64,000 nt of DNA, taken from contig CAJYHL010000069.1 of NCBI GenBank assembly GCA_913774625.1, positions 62,001-126,000 on the forward strand, in the 5' to 3' direction. This DNA is from an uncultured Acidovorax sp. (GTDB lineage: Bacteria > Pseudomonadota > Gammaproteobacteria > Burkholderiales > Burkholderiaceae_C). The translations under genes were made by a program, and so were the position numbers. Shown one piece after another: positions 46,679 to 56,600 of the stretch; position 1 is the first letter of the stretch; every line of letters begins with the position of its first letter. The notes below the pieces were generated by a model. The model was not told where the DNA came from, did not search any database, and saw nothing but the letters and a program-made list of their open reading frames with translations.

Positions 46679-47578
46679 TCAGGCCCTTTCCACCAGCCGC
46701 TGGCCGAAGAGGCCGCCCGGGCGCACCAGCAGGAAGAGCAGCGCCGCCGCATAGGCGAACCAGCTTTCGATGCCGCCGCCCACGTAGGGTCCCAGATAGA
46801 CCTCGGCCAGCTTTTCCAGCGCGCCGATGAGCAGGCCGCCCACGATGGCGCCCAGGATGGAATCGAAGCCGCCCAGTACCAGCACCGGCAGGGCCTTGAG
46901 CACCACCAGCGACAGCGAGAACTGCACGCCCAGCCGCGCGCCCCAGAGCAGCCCGGCCACCAGCGCGATCACGCCGGCGGCGGACCAGACCGTGGCCCAG
47001 ATCACCGGCAGGCGCAGGCCCACGGCCAGCGCGGCGAAGGTGTCGTCGGCCACGGCGCGGAAGGCCAGGCCCACGCGGGTGTAGCGGAAGAAGGCCGACA
47101 GCGCGATCACCATCACCGCCGCCACGCCGGCCGCGAACAGGTCGAACGTGGAGACCAGCACGCCGGCGAATTCCAGCGGCTCGTCGGCCACGCCCAGCTC
47201 CAGCGAATGCACCTGCGTGCCCCACACCAGCTGGGCCACGCCCTCGATCACGTAGGAGAGGCCCAGCGTGGCCATGAAGAGCGTGATGGGCGGCTGGTTG
47301 ACCAGCGGGCGCAGCACCACGCGCTCGATGGCCAGGCCCAGCGCCACCATCAGCGCGAAGGTGATGCCCAGCGCCAGCGCGAAGGGCAGGCCGCGCTCGA
47401 CCAGGCTCACGAAGGTGAGCGCCGCGAACAGCAGCTGCGCGCCCTGCGCGAAGTTGAGCACGCCCGAGGTCTTGTAGATCAGCACGAAGCCGATGGCCAC
47501 CAGCGAATACATCACGCCGGACAGCAGCCCGCCGATCAGCACTTCGGCGAGGAAGGAGAAGTCGAAGCCCTGGGTCAT
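46679..47578 (-). CDS. Liv-type ABC transporter permease (LivH-like)
   Basis: 299 aa. GLLSGVMYSLVAIGFVLIYKTSGVLNFAQGAQLLFAA is the LivH N-terminal signature, and VLGGFDSILGAIVGGLLIGALEKLAE the C-terminal one. Its ATG overlaps the stop of the LivG-like gene by one base (TGATG), indicating coupling. Confidence 0.95.
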   Translation of the reverse strand: MTQGFDFSFLAEVLIGGLLSGVMYSLVAIGFVLIYKTSGVLNFAQGAQLLFAALTFVSLVERGLPFALALGITFALMVALGLAIERVVLRPLVNQPPITLFMATLGLSYVIEGVAQLVWGTQVHSLELGVADEPLEFAGVLVSTFDLFAAGVAAVMVIALSAFFRYTRVGLAFRAVADDTFAALAVGLRLPVIWATVWSAAGVIALVAGLLWGARLGVQFSLSLVVLKALPVLVLGGFDSILGAIVGGLLIGALEKLAEVYLGPYVGGGIESWFAYAAALLFLLVRPGGLFGQRLVERA

Positions 47579-48477
47579 CACTCGGCCTCCTCGTGCCCGT
47601 GCGCCACGCCCAGGTAGGCGTCGATCACGGCCGGGTCGGCCTGCACCTCGGCGGGCGTGCCGTCGGCGATCTTGCGGCCGTAGTCCAGCACGGCCACACG
47701 GTCCGACAGGCCCAGCACGATGCCGATGTCGTGCTCGATCAGCACCACGGCCGCGCCCTGCCGGTCGCGCGCCAGGCGGATCAGCGCGGCCATCTCGTTC
47801 TTTTCCGACACGGTGGTGCCGGCCAGGGGTTCGTCCAGCAGCAGCAGGGCGGGGCGCGCCACCAGGGCGCGGGCCAGCTCCACGCGCTTTTGCAGGCCGT
47901 AGGGGAGGCTTGCGGCCAGCCGGTCCTGCACGGCGGCCAGGCCCAGCAGGGCGATGGCTTCGCGCGCTTCTTCGCGCGCCTCGTTCCACTCGCGCCGTGC
48001 GCGGCCCCAGCCCAGCAGCTGTTCGGCGAAGCCGGCGCGCGCCGCATGCACGCGGCCCAGCGCGATGTTGTCGCGCACGGTGAGGCCCTTGAAGAGGGCC
48101 AGGTTCTGGAAGGTGCGGGCCACGCCCAGCTGCGCCAGCCGGGGCGTGGGGACCTGCGCGAAGGCCCGGCCCGCGATGCGGATCTGCCCGGCCTGCGGCC
48201 GGTACAGCCCGCTGATGACGTTGATGAGCGAACTCTTGCCTGCGCCGTTGGGGCCGATGATGGCGCGCAGCTCGCCCGGCGCCACGCGCAGATCGATGCC
48301 GCGCAGCGCGTGGACGCCGCCGAACGAGAGGTCTATGCCTTGCAGCTCCAGGGCCGCGGCGTCCTGCCGGGCCGGCGCTGGGGGCCGGCCGCGAACGGCC
48401 GCCGTGTGTCGGCCTTCGGCCGTGCCGGCGCCTCCGATGGGCGCCAGCGTGCCTTCGAACAGGGTGGTGCTGGACAT
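47578..48477 (-). CDS. Liv-type ABC transporter ATPase (LivG-like)
   Basis: 299 aa. Walker A GPNGAGKSS, Q-loop FQNLALF, signature LPYGLQKRVELARAL (LivG-type), Walker B LLLLDEPLAGT and VLIEHD. An unusual ~40-residue Ala/Gly/Pro N-terminal extension precedes the ABC domain. First transporter gene of operon C, 131 bp after sfnG. Confidence 0.94.
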   Translation of the reverse strand: MSSTTLFEGTLAPIGGAGTAEGRHTAAVRGRPPAPARQDAAALELQGIDLSFGGVHALRGIDLRVAPGELRAIIGPNGAGKSSLINVISGLYRPQAGQIRIAGRAFAQVPTPRLAQLGVARTFQNLALFKGLTVRDNIALGRVHAARAGFAEQLLGWGRARREWNEAREEAREAIALLGLAAVQDRLAASLPYGLQKRVELARALVARPALLLLDEPLAGTTVSEKNEMAALIRLARDRQGAAVVLIEHDIGIVLGLSDRVAVLDYGRKIADGTPAEVQADPAVIDAYLGVAHGHEEAE

Positions 48478-48608
48478 GGTGTGTGCGTTCCGGCGGGCAA
48501 GGCTGCGCCCGACGCCGCTGCGAAGGAGCGGGCGGCGTGGGCGGCGCCAGGGCCGTGGGGCCGGGTGGGTTGCTGGGGACGGGGTGGCGGAGAAGCGGTG
48601 GGGCCCGT

Positions 48609-49793
48609 TCAGGCCGCCACGGCCTCGGCGGGTTCCCGGGAGGCGGCGCCGGCTTGCTGCGGGCGTTGCTGCTGCAGCAGCAGCTGCTGCTGGCGGTCCG
48701 CCTCGAGTTCCAGTTCGCGCACCAGGGGCAGCACCTTCTCGCCGAAGTACTCGACCTCTTCGATGAAGTGCAGGAAGCCGGTGAGGATCAGGTCCACGCC
48801 CACGGCCTTGAGCGCCACGATGCGTTCGGCCACCTGGCGGGGCGTGCCGATCAGGTTGGTGCGGAAGCCGTCGTTGTATTGCACCAGGTCTTCGAAGGTG
48901 GACTTGGCCCAGTTGCCCTCGCCCTCGGGCGACGCGCGGCCGGCCTGCTTGGCCGCGTCGCCGAAGGCGTGGACGGCTTCGACGTGGGCGTGGTCGATGA
49001 TGTCCTTGAGCACGGCGCGGGCCTCTTCCTCGGTGTCGCGGGCGATGACGAAGGCGTTGATGCCGATGCGCACGTAGTGGCCGGTTTCGGCCGCCTTGGC
49101 GCGGATGTCGTCGATCTGCTGCTTCACGCCCTCGGGGGTGTTGCCGTTGGTGAAGTACCAGTCGGAAACGCGCGCAGCCATGTCGCGCGCGGCGCGCGAG
49201 CTGCCGCCCTGGAAGATCTCGGGGTGGGGCTTCTGCACGGGCTTGGGGCTGAGCGTGTAGTTGTTGAAGCGGTAGAAGTCGCCCTTGAAGGTGAAGTTGT
49301 CCTGCGTCCAGATGCCCTTGAGCGCGCGGATGAATTCTTCCGAGCGGCGATAGCGCTCGTCATGCTCCAGCCAGGGTTCGCCGATGGCCTGGAATTCGCC
49401 CTTGAACCAGCCGCTCACCACGTTGATGGCGATGCGGCCCTGCGAGATGTGGTCGATGGTGGCGATCTGCTTGGCGACCACGGCGGGGCTCCAGGGGCCG
49501 GGCAGGATGGCGGCCAGCACCTTGAGCTTGGTGGTGGCGTGCAGCAGCGCCTGGCTGAAGGACACCGATTCGTGCTGGTGCTCGGCGCCGTAGCCGGCCG
49601 TGAAGCGGATCTGGCTCAGGGCGTACTCGAAGCCCGCGCGCTCCGCCGCCTGGGCCAGGCGCTGGTTGTATTCCAGGCTCCAGTCGGTGCGCTGGGCGAT
49701 CGTGCTGACCACCAGGCCGCCGCTGACGTTGGGCACCCAGTAGGCGAACTTCACGGGGTTGGACGAAGAGAGGGCTTGGATGTCTTGGCTCAT
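48609..49793 (-). CDS. sfnG: Dimethylsulfone monooxygenase SfnG
   Basis: 394 aa, ribosome site AGGAGC. The N-terminal VKFAYWVPNVSGGLVVSTIAQRTDW and ALSQIRFTAGYGAEHQHESVSFSQALL match the SfnG branch of luciferase-like enzymes closely, as do NVVSGWFKGEFQAIGEPWLEHDERYRRSEEFIRALKGIWTQ and EIFQGGSSRAARDMAARVSDWYFTNGN. SfnG converts dimethylsulfone to methanesulfinate and formaldehyde with FMNH2 and O2. A Gln-rich tail is appended. The FMN reductase gene lies 72 bp upstream. Confidence 0.95.
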   Translation of the reverse strand: MSQDIQALSSSNPVKFAYWVPNVSGGLVVSTIAQRTDWSLEYNQRLAQAAERAGFEYALSQIRFTAGYGAEHQHESVSFSQALLHATTKLKVLAAILPGPWSPAVVAKQIATIDHISQGRIAINVVSGWFKGEFQAIGEPWLEHDERYRRSEEFIRALKGIWTQDNFTFKGDFYRFNNYTLSPKPVQKPHPEIFQGGSSRAARDMAARVSDWYFTNGNTPEGVKQQIDDIRAKAAETGHYVRIGINAFVIARDTEEEARAVLKDIIDHAHVEAVHAFGDAAKQAGRASPEGEGNWAKSTFEDLVQYNDGFRTNLIGTPRQVAERIVALKAVGVDLILTGFLHFIEEVEYFGEKVLPLVRELELEADRQQQLLLQQQRPQQAGAASREPAEAVAA

Positions 49794-49865
49794 GACGAGG
49801 CTCCTGGAGACGGCGATGCGTGGATTCGGGCGGGATGGAATGCGGAAGAAGCGCCAGGGGCCGGA

Positions 49866-50447
49866 TCAGGCCGCCTGGGCCAGGCGCAGCGCGGGCGCGG
49901 CTGCGCCCGGCGCGATGCCCACCAGCGGCACGGCGCGCTGGACCGCCAGGGCGATGCGTGCCTGCAGCGCGTCGCTGCCGATGGCGTAGCCGTCGAAGTC
50001 CTGCTCCGATGCGTACACGCCCAGCGGCAGGGTGCGGGCCTGGAAGAAGCTGAAGAGGGGGCGCAGCTGGTGGTCGATCACCAGCGCATGGCGGTCGCTG
50101 CCGCCGGTGGCGGCCAGCAGCACGGGCACGTCGATCAGGGCCTCGTGGTGGACGAAGTCGAGCAGGTGCTTGAAGAGGCCGGTGTAGGAGCCGCGATAGA
50201 CCGGGCTGGCCACGACCAGCAGGTCGGCCGATTCGATGGCGGCGAGTTCCGCCTCCACGCTGGGCGGGAGCTGGTTGCGGTAGAGCGCGCCGCCGATCTG
50301 CGGCGCCAGCGGGCCGAGCTCGATGGTGCGGGCCTCGACGGGCAGGACTTCGCTGATCGCGGCGATCAGTTCTTCGACCAGCACCAGCGTGCGGGAGGGG
50401 CGTTGCACGTTGCCGGAGACGGCGACGACTTTGTACTTGCGGGTCAT
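49866..50447 (-). CDS. msuE: NADH-dependent FMN reductase MsuE
   Basis: 193 aa with ribosome site AAGGAAGG. Flavodoxin-like fold: VAVSGNVQRPSRTLVLVEEL (phosphate loop), SADLLVVASPVYRGSYTGLFKHLLDFV and LAATGGSDRHALVIDHQLRPLFSFF are characteristic of MsuE/SsuE-type reductases. It supplies FMNH2 to SfnG and probably also to the SsuD- and DszA-like enzymes of operons A and B, which have no reductase of their own. First gene of operon C. Confidence 0.93.
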   Translation of the reverse strand: MTRKYKVVAVSGNVQRPSRTLVLVEELIAAISEVLPVEARTIELGPLAPQIGGALYRNQLPPSVEAELAAIESADLLVVASPVYRGSYTGLFKHLLDFVHHEALIDVPVLLAATGGSDRHALVIDHQLRPLFSFFQARTLPLGVYASEQDFDGYAIGSDALQARIALAVQRAVPLVGIAPGAAAPALRLAQAA

Positions 50448-50562
50448 GGGAAATGCACCTTCCTTGTGTGATGTGAGGAAACCTCGGCGCGGACGCCGCG
50501 GCGGGGGATGGGGTGCATTGAAGCCCTGTTGCCGCGCCGATGCAGCAAAGGATTCGGCGCAT

Positions 50563-50574
50563 GCTTATGCGGAA
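50563..50574 (-). promoter_or_regulatory. TTCCGCATAAGC element upstream of operon C
   Basis: The minus-strand 12-mer TTCCGCATAAGC is identical to the one before operon B (23170-23181) and lies 116 bp before the msuE start. It continues as CATGCG, giving an imperfect palindrome CGCATAAGCATGCG. Likely shared activator site for the sulfur regulon. Confidence 0.6.
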
Positions 50575-50744
50575 AATCGGCGGCTGCGGCGCGCGCCGGC
50601 GCGGCTAGGCACCGCGCTGCGTCGTGCAGACGGTGGCTTGCTATGGTTTGTGTAGCTTCGGGCCCTTGCGATTCAAGGGCTTGGGGGCGATGCGTTCCGG
50701 GGTCCAGGCCCCGGCCGCCTGCTGGCGCGTGCGCCCGGCGCCGC

Positions 50745-53552
50745 TCAGCGCGCCGCGAAAACCGCCTGCCAGAGCGCGAGGACGGCTTCCCTTTCCGTGG
50801 CGAGCAGGGCCGGCTCCACGCGGGTGGGCTGCTCGTTCAGCCGTGCGCGGTGCTGCACCTGGCGCAGCGTGCGGTAGGCGGCGGCGGCGGCGGCGCCCAC
50901 GCCGCGGGGCAGCAGGCCGGCGTCTTCGGCGCGCTGCAGCAGGGCGATGTTGCCCAGGTTCTCGCGCAGGCCGGGGTGGTCGGCGGACTGCGACAGCACC
51001 AGGTACTGCACGGCGAATTCGGCATCGACCATGCCGCCCGCGCTGTGCTTGACGTCGAACTGCCCGGCCGGCACCGGGTGGGCGGCACGCACGCGCTCGC
51101 GCATGGTGACGATCTCCTCGCGCAGCGCGGCGGGGTCGCGCGGCGCGGTGATGACGGCCTCGCGCACCGCGTCGAAGCGCTGGCGCAGGCCCAGCCCGCT
51201 GCCGGCAGGCGCTTCGCCCGCCCCTTCGGGCTGCAGCAGCGGCAGCGCGCCGGGCGGGGCCAGGTCTTCGGTGCCCAGCAGGAAGCGGGCGCGCGTCATG
51301 GCCTGGTGCTCCCAGGTCCAGGCGGTGTTGCTGCCGCGCCGCTGCTGGTAGTTGGCATAGGCGGTGAAGCTGGTCACCAGCAGGCCCGAATTGCCGTTGG
51401 GCCGCAGGGCGGTGTCGATCTCGAACAGGTCGCCCTCGGCGGTCTTCACCGTGAGCCAGTTGATGAGCTTGCGCACGAAGGCGGAATAGACCTCGGGCGC
51501 GCGGTCGTCCTCGTCGTCGAACACGAAGACGATGTCCAGGTCGCTGCCGTAGCCCAGCTCCTTTCCGCCCAGCTTGCCGTAGCCGATGATGGCGAATTGC
51601 GGCACCTCGCGGTGGCGGTTCCTCAGCCGGCTCCAGCACCATTGGGAGGTCACGCGCAGCACGCTGTCGGCCAGGGCGGAGAGGTCGTCCGCCACCTGCT
51701 CGACGGTGATGCGGTGCTCCACGTCGCGCGCCAGGGTGCGGAAGGTCTCGGCATGCTGGGCGCGGCGCAGCAGGTTCAGCAGGGTTTCGTCGTCGTCCTC
51801 GCCGGTGGTGCGCAGCGATTCCAGCCGCAGCGCCAGCTCGCGCTCGAAGTCCTGCGGCACGAAGCGTTCGGACAGCAGGGCGTCGCCGGCCAGCTCGTCG
51901 ATCACGCCGGGGTGCTGCAGCATGTAGCGGGCGGGCCATTTGGCGGCGCCCAGCAGATGCAGCAGGTGTTCGTGCACCGAAGGGCGCTCCAGCAGCAGCG
52001 CCAGGTAGATGTCGCGCCGCAGCAGCGATTCGAGCCAACCGATGAGGCGCACCACCGCGTCTTCGTTGACCCGCCCGTCGGCCAGCCAGCGCGCGGTGCG
52101 CTGCACCAGGCGCAGCAGCCGTTCGCGGGATTCGTCGCTGAGCGACTGCACGCGCGGGTGGGTACGCCATTCGGCCAGCCGCTCGCGCACGGCGGCGGGC
52201 AGCTGCTGCAGCAGCGATTCCAGTTCGGGTGGCGGCGGCGTGCCGGCGCGCGGGCCGCCGCAGCTGCCGCCGCTGCACTGCTTCTTGCCGGCGCCGCCCA
52301 GCAGGGTGTCGAATTCCTCGGCCACCAGCTCGCGGTGCGCGTCCAGCTGGTGCAGGAAGGCGCAGGTGCCCAGGCCCAGGGTCTGGGCGATCCAGGCCAG
52401 GTCGTCGTCGCGCGTGGGCAGCACATGGGTCTGCTGGTCGTCCAGATACTGGATGCGATGCTCGACCTGGCGCAGGAAGGTGTAGGCCTCGGCCAGCGCC
52501 TGGGCGGTTTCCTGGGGCATCAGGCCGGCGCGGGCGATGCGCTGCAGCGCCTCCAGCGTGGGCCGGCAGCGCAGCTCGGGGAACTGGCCGCCGCGCACCA
52601 CCTGCAGCAGCTGCACGATGAATTCGATCTCGCGGATGCCGCCGCGCGAGAGCTTGACGTCGTTGGCGCGCTCCGGGTGGCCGGCGCTGCGCTTGGCGGC
52701 ATGGTCGCGGATCTGGCGGTGCAGCGAGCGCAGCGCGTCGAACACGCTGTAGTCGAGGTAGCGGCGGAAGACGAAGGGCAGCACCACGCCGCGCAGCGCC
52801 TGCACGGGTTCGCCGATCACGGCGTCGCGCGGGGCGATCACGCGGCTCTTGAGCCAGGCGAAGCGTTCCCATTCGCGGCCCTGCACCTGCAGGTATTCCT
52901 CCAGCGCGGCCAGCGACACGGCGGCGGGGCCGGAGTTGCCGTTGGGCCGCAGGGCCAGGTCCACGCGGAAGACGAAGCCGTGCTCGGTGGTGTCGCCCAC
53001 CAGCGTGTAGATGGCCTTGACCGCCTGGCCGAAGTATTCGTGGTTGGAGATGCGGCCGCGCCCCTCGGCGTTGCCGGCGGTCTCGCCGTCGTGCTCGTAG
53101 ACGTAGATCAGGTCGATGTCGCTGGAGACGTTCAGCTCGCGCGCACCCAGCTTGCCCATGCCGACGATCCACAGCTCGACCGGCTGGCCGGCCGGGCCCT
53201 GCGGGGCGCCGTGGCGGGCGTCGAGCTCGGCGCGCACCTGCACGCAGGCGCGGTCCAGCGCCAGTTCGGCCAGCCAGGTCATGGCGCGGGTAATGTCCTG
53301 CAGCGGGGCCTGCTGCTCGCAGTCCAGGCGCATCAGCCGCTCCAGCACCAGCTGCCGCAGGATGCGCAGCGCGGCGCCGGTGTCGTGGCCGCGGGCGGCC
53401 AGCGCGGCCAGGGCGGCGGCCATGGTCTCCCGCGTGGGAAGGCCCGCGGCCAGCAAGGGCATTTCGTCCGCATAGCGGCGGTGCAGGCGCTGCAGGAAAC
53501 GCGAATGTTCGGCAAGTCCCGTGGCGACGGGGGGCGGAAACGGCTGCTGCAT
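50745..53552 (-). CDS. glnE: Bifunctional glutamine synthetase adenylyltransferase/adenylyl-removase GlnE
   Basis: 935 aa, the full family length. Two nucleotidyltransferase domains carry the expected GSD-type motifs: GMGKLGARELNVSSDIDLIYVYEHD (N-terminal, deadenylylation) and GYGKLGGKELGYGSDLDIVFVFDDEDD (C-terminal, adenylylation). It controls glutamine synthetase activity in response to PII. The initial MQQPFPPP start at 53552 is the first good Met. Divergent from yhdP with a 137-bp gap. Confidence 0.97.
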   Translation of the reverse strand: MQQPFPPPVATGLAEHSRFLQRLHRRYADEMPLLAAGLPTRETMAAALAALAARGHDTGAALRILRQLVLERLMRLDCEQQAPLQDITRAMTWLAELALDRACVQVRAELDARHGAPQGPAGQPVELWIVGMGKLGARELNVSSDIDLIYVYEHDGETAGNAEGRGRISNHEYFGQAVKAIYTLVGDTTEHGFVFRVDLALRPNGNSGPAAVSLAALEEYLQVQGREWERFAWLKSRVIAPRDAVIGEPVQALRGVVLPFVFRRYLDYSVFDALRSLHRQIRDHAAKRSAGHPERANDVKLSRGGIREIEFIVQLLQVVRGGQFPELRCRPTLEALQRIARAGLMPQETAQALAEAYTFLRQVEHRIQYLDDQQTHVLPTRDDDLAWIAQTLGLGTCAFLHQLDAHRELVAEEFDTLLGGAGKKQCSGGSCGGPRAGTPPPPELESLLQQLPAAVRERLAEWRTHPRVQSLSDESRERLLRLVQRTARWLADGRVNEDAVVRLIGWLESLLRRDIYLALLLERPSVHEHLLHLLGAAKWPARYMLQHPGVIDELAGDALLSERFVPQDFERELALRLESLRTTGEDDDETLLNLLRRAQHAETFRTLARDVEHRITVEQVADDLSALADSVLRVTSQWCWSRLRNRHREVPQFAIIGYGKLGGKELGYGSDLDIVFVFDDEDDRAPEVYSAFVRKLINWLTVKTAEGDLFEIDTALRPNGNSGLLVTSFTAYANYQQRRGSNTAWTWEHQAMTRARFLLGTEDLAPPGALPLLQPEGAGEAPAGSGLGLRQRFDAVREAVITAPRDPAALREEIVTMRERVRAAHPVPAGQFDVKHSAGGMVDAEFAVQYLVLSQSADHPGLRENLGNIALLQRAEDAGLLPRGVGAAAAAAYRTLRQVQHRARLNEQPTRVEPALLATEREAVLALWQAVFAAR

Positions 53553-53689
53553 GGGGGAGGGTCAGGGAGCGGAGCGGGGGCGGGCAGGCGCGTGCCGCAG
53601 GAAGGCGCAGGCACACAGGCCGACACGATTTGGCAGTGAACCCGGGGGGAGGGCGCGGGTCATAATTCCTGACACCGACGACACCCGCC

Positions 53690-56600
53690 ATGCACGACGC
53701 CGAGACGCCACCACACCCCACACGCCTCCTGAGATGCGTAGCGGTGTTCGCGCGGTGGTCGCTGGGGCTGCTGCTGGCCTTCTGGTTGCTGCTGGCAGCC
53801 GCGTGGGGCGTGCTTCATGGCTGGATTGTGCCGCGAATCGGAGATTTCCGTCCCCAGCTGGAAACCCGGGCCATGCAGGCCTTGGGGGTTCCCGTGCGCA
53901 TCGGCGCGCTCACGGCCCGCTCGGACGGGCTGATCCCCACCATCGAGCTTCAGGGTGTCACCCTGCTGGACGCCCAGGGCCGCGAGGCGCTGCGCCTGCC
54001 GCGCGTGGTGGCGGCCATCTCGCCGCGCTCGCTGCTCAAGCTCGGCTTCGAGCAGCTCTACCTGGAAGGCCCCCAGCTCGACGTCCGCCGCGACGCGCGC
54101 GGGCGCATCTTCGTGGCCGGCATGCCTTTCGGCGGCGCGTCCGCCGGGGACAGCAGCGCGGCGGACTGGTTGTTCGCGCAGAAGGAGGTCGCCATCCGGG
54201 GCGGCACGCTGCGCTGGATCGACGAGCAGCGCGGCGCCCCGCCGCTGGCGCTGTCGCAGGTCGATCTGGTGCTGCGCAACGGCCACTGGCGCCACGACAT
54301 GCGGCTGGACGCCACCCCCCCGGCCGCATGGGGCGACCGCTTCACGCTGCGCGGCAAGTTGCGCTCGCCGCTGCTCAGCACCCATGCCGGCGACTGGGAG
54401 CGCTGGAGCGGCCAGCTCTATGCCGACTTCGCCCGGGTGGACGTGTCGCAGCTCAACCGCTACGTGGACCTGCTGGGCGCGCGCGTGGCCGGCGGCCATG
54501 GCGCCGTGCGCGCCTGGGCCGACGTGCAGCGCGGCCAGCTGGCCGGCGGCACGGCAGACCTGGCGCTGGCCGGCGTCAACACCACGCTGGGCGCGCGGCT
54601 GCAGCCGCTGGAGCTGCGCTCGGTCACCGGGCGCGTGGGCGGGCGCCGCTTCGACGGCGGCTTCGAGGTCTCCACCACCGGCCTGCAGTTCCTCACCGAC
54701 GACGGGCTGCGCTGGCCGGGCGGCAACCTCATGCTGCGCCACACCGCCGGTGCGGCCGGCCAGCAGGACCACGGCGAGCTGACGGCCGACCGGCTGGACC
54801 TGGCCGCGCTGTCGGAGATCGCCAGCCGCCTGCCGCTGGACGAAGCCGTCCACCGCGCGCTGGCCACCTACGTGCCCGAAGGCCTGGTGGACACGGTGCA
54901 GGCCAGCTGGCGCGGGCCGCTCACCGCGCCCGTGCAGTACCAGGCGCGCGGCAAGGTCTCGGGCCTGGCGCTGGCCGCGCCCGAGCAGGGCGCCAGCACC
55001 ATCCCCCGCGTGGAGGGCGTGCGCGGCGCCACCGTGGAGTTCGACCTCACGCAGGCCGGCGGCAGCGCCCAGCTCGCCATCGCCGACGGCGCCCTGCTGC
55101 TGCCGGGCGTGTTCGAGGAGCCGCTGGTGCCGGTGCAGCGCCTGGACACGGCCCTGCGCTGGAAGCGCGACGGCGCGCGCCTGGCCGTGCAGGCCGGCGA
55201 CCTGCGCTTCGCCAATGCCGACCTCGAAGGCGAGGCGCGCCTGGCCTGGCACACCGACGACCTGGAGCGCTCGCCCGGCGTGCTGGACCTCACGGGCTCG
55301 CTGCAGCGCGCCGACGGCACGCGGGTGTACCGCTACCTGCCGCTGGCCATCCCGCAGGAGACGCGCCACTACCTGCACGACGCCATCACCTCCGGCTCCG
55401 CCAGCCAGGTGCAGTTCCGCGTCAAGGGCGACGTGGCGCACATCCCCGCCAGCCATCCGGGCCAGGGCGAGTTCCGCATCGCCGCCAAGCTGCGCGGCGT
55501 CACCTTCGCCTACGTGCCGCCGCGCCTGCAGCAGGGCACGGGCCACCTGCCCTGGCCCTCGCTCACCGGGCTGGACGGCGAACTGATCTTCGACGGCGCC
55601 GGCATGAGCGTGAAGGACGCCAGCGGCAGCTTCGCCGGCTGGCCCCAGGTGCGCGTGCAGAAGGTGAATGCGCGCATTCCCGACCTGGCCCACAGCGTGG
55701 TCGGCGTGACCGCCGACGTGCGCGGGCCGCTGGCCGACATGCTGGGGCTGGTGCGCGGCTCGCACGTGGGCCAGCTCATCGGCGGCTCGCTGGACCAGGC
55801 CAGCGCCACCGGCCCGGCCGCCGTGCAGCTGCAGCTGAACCTGCCCATCAACCACATCGACGCCTCCACCGTGCGCGGCAGCCTGGCGCTGGCCGGCAAC
55901 GACCTGCGCATCACGCCGCAGACCCCGCTGGTCGAGCGTGCCCAGGGCACGGTGCAGTTCACCGATGCCGGCTTCACCCTGGCCGGCGTGCGCGGCCGCT
56001 CGCTGGGCGGCGATGTGCGCTTCGAAGGCGGCATGCGGCCGCAGGCCGGCGCGGCGGCGCAGGAGGCATCGGCCGTGCAGGTGCGCGCCCAGGGCATGGT
56101 CACGGCCGAAGGGCTGCGGCAGGCCAGCGGGCTGGGCGGCGTCTCGCAGCTGGCCCGCTTCGCCACGGGCGGCACGCCCTACACGGTGGCCATCGGCGTG
56201 CGCCGGGGCGTGGCCGAGGTGCAGGTCGCCACCGACCTGAAGGGCATGGCGCTGGCCTTGCCGGCGCCGCTGGGCAAGCCGGCCGATGCCTCGCTGCCGG
56301 TGCGCTACGAGAACCGCCTGGTGGACGCCTCCGCCGCCGGCAGCACAGCGCCGCTGCGCGACGAGCTGTCGGTGACGCTGGGCGGCGTGGGCTCGGCGCG
56401 CTACCTGCGCGAGCTGGGCGGCCCCGAGCCGCGCGTGCTGCGCGGCGCCATCGGCCTGGGGCTGCCCGAAGGCGAGGCCGTGCCCATGCCGGACTCCGGG
56501 GTGGCCGCCAACGTGCATCTGCAGCATGTGGACGTCGATGCCTGGCAGGCTGTCCTGGCGGAGCCCGAGGCCCCGGCCGCAGCGGCTGCCGGCGCGGGCG

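Noticed and set aside
50448-50744. Sigma-54 promoter for the msuE-sfnG operon, as known for sfn genes in Pseudomonas
   Set aside because: No convincing TGGCAC-N5-TTGC element was found, and no SfnR-type activator gene is present. A LysR-type motif fits better. This gap also shows CCCTTG/CAAGGG after glnE, but without a T-run.
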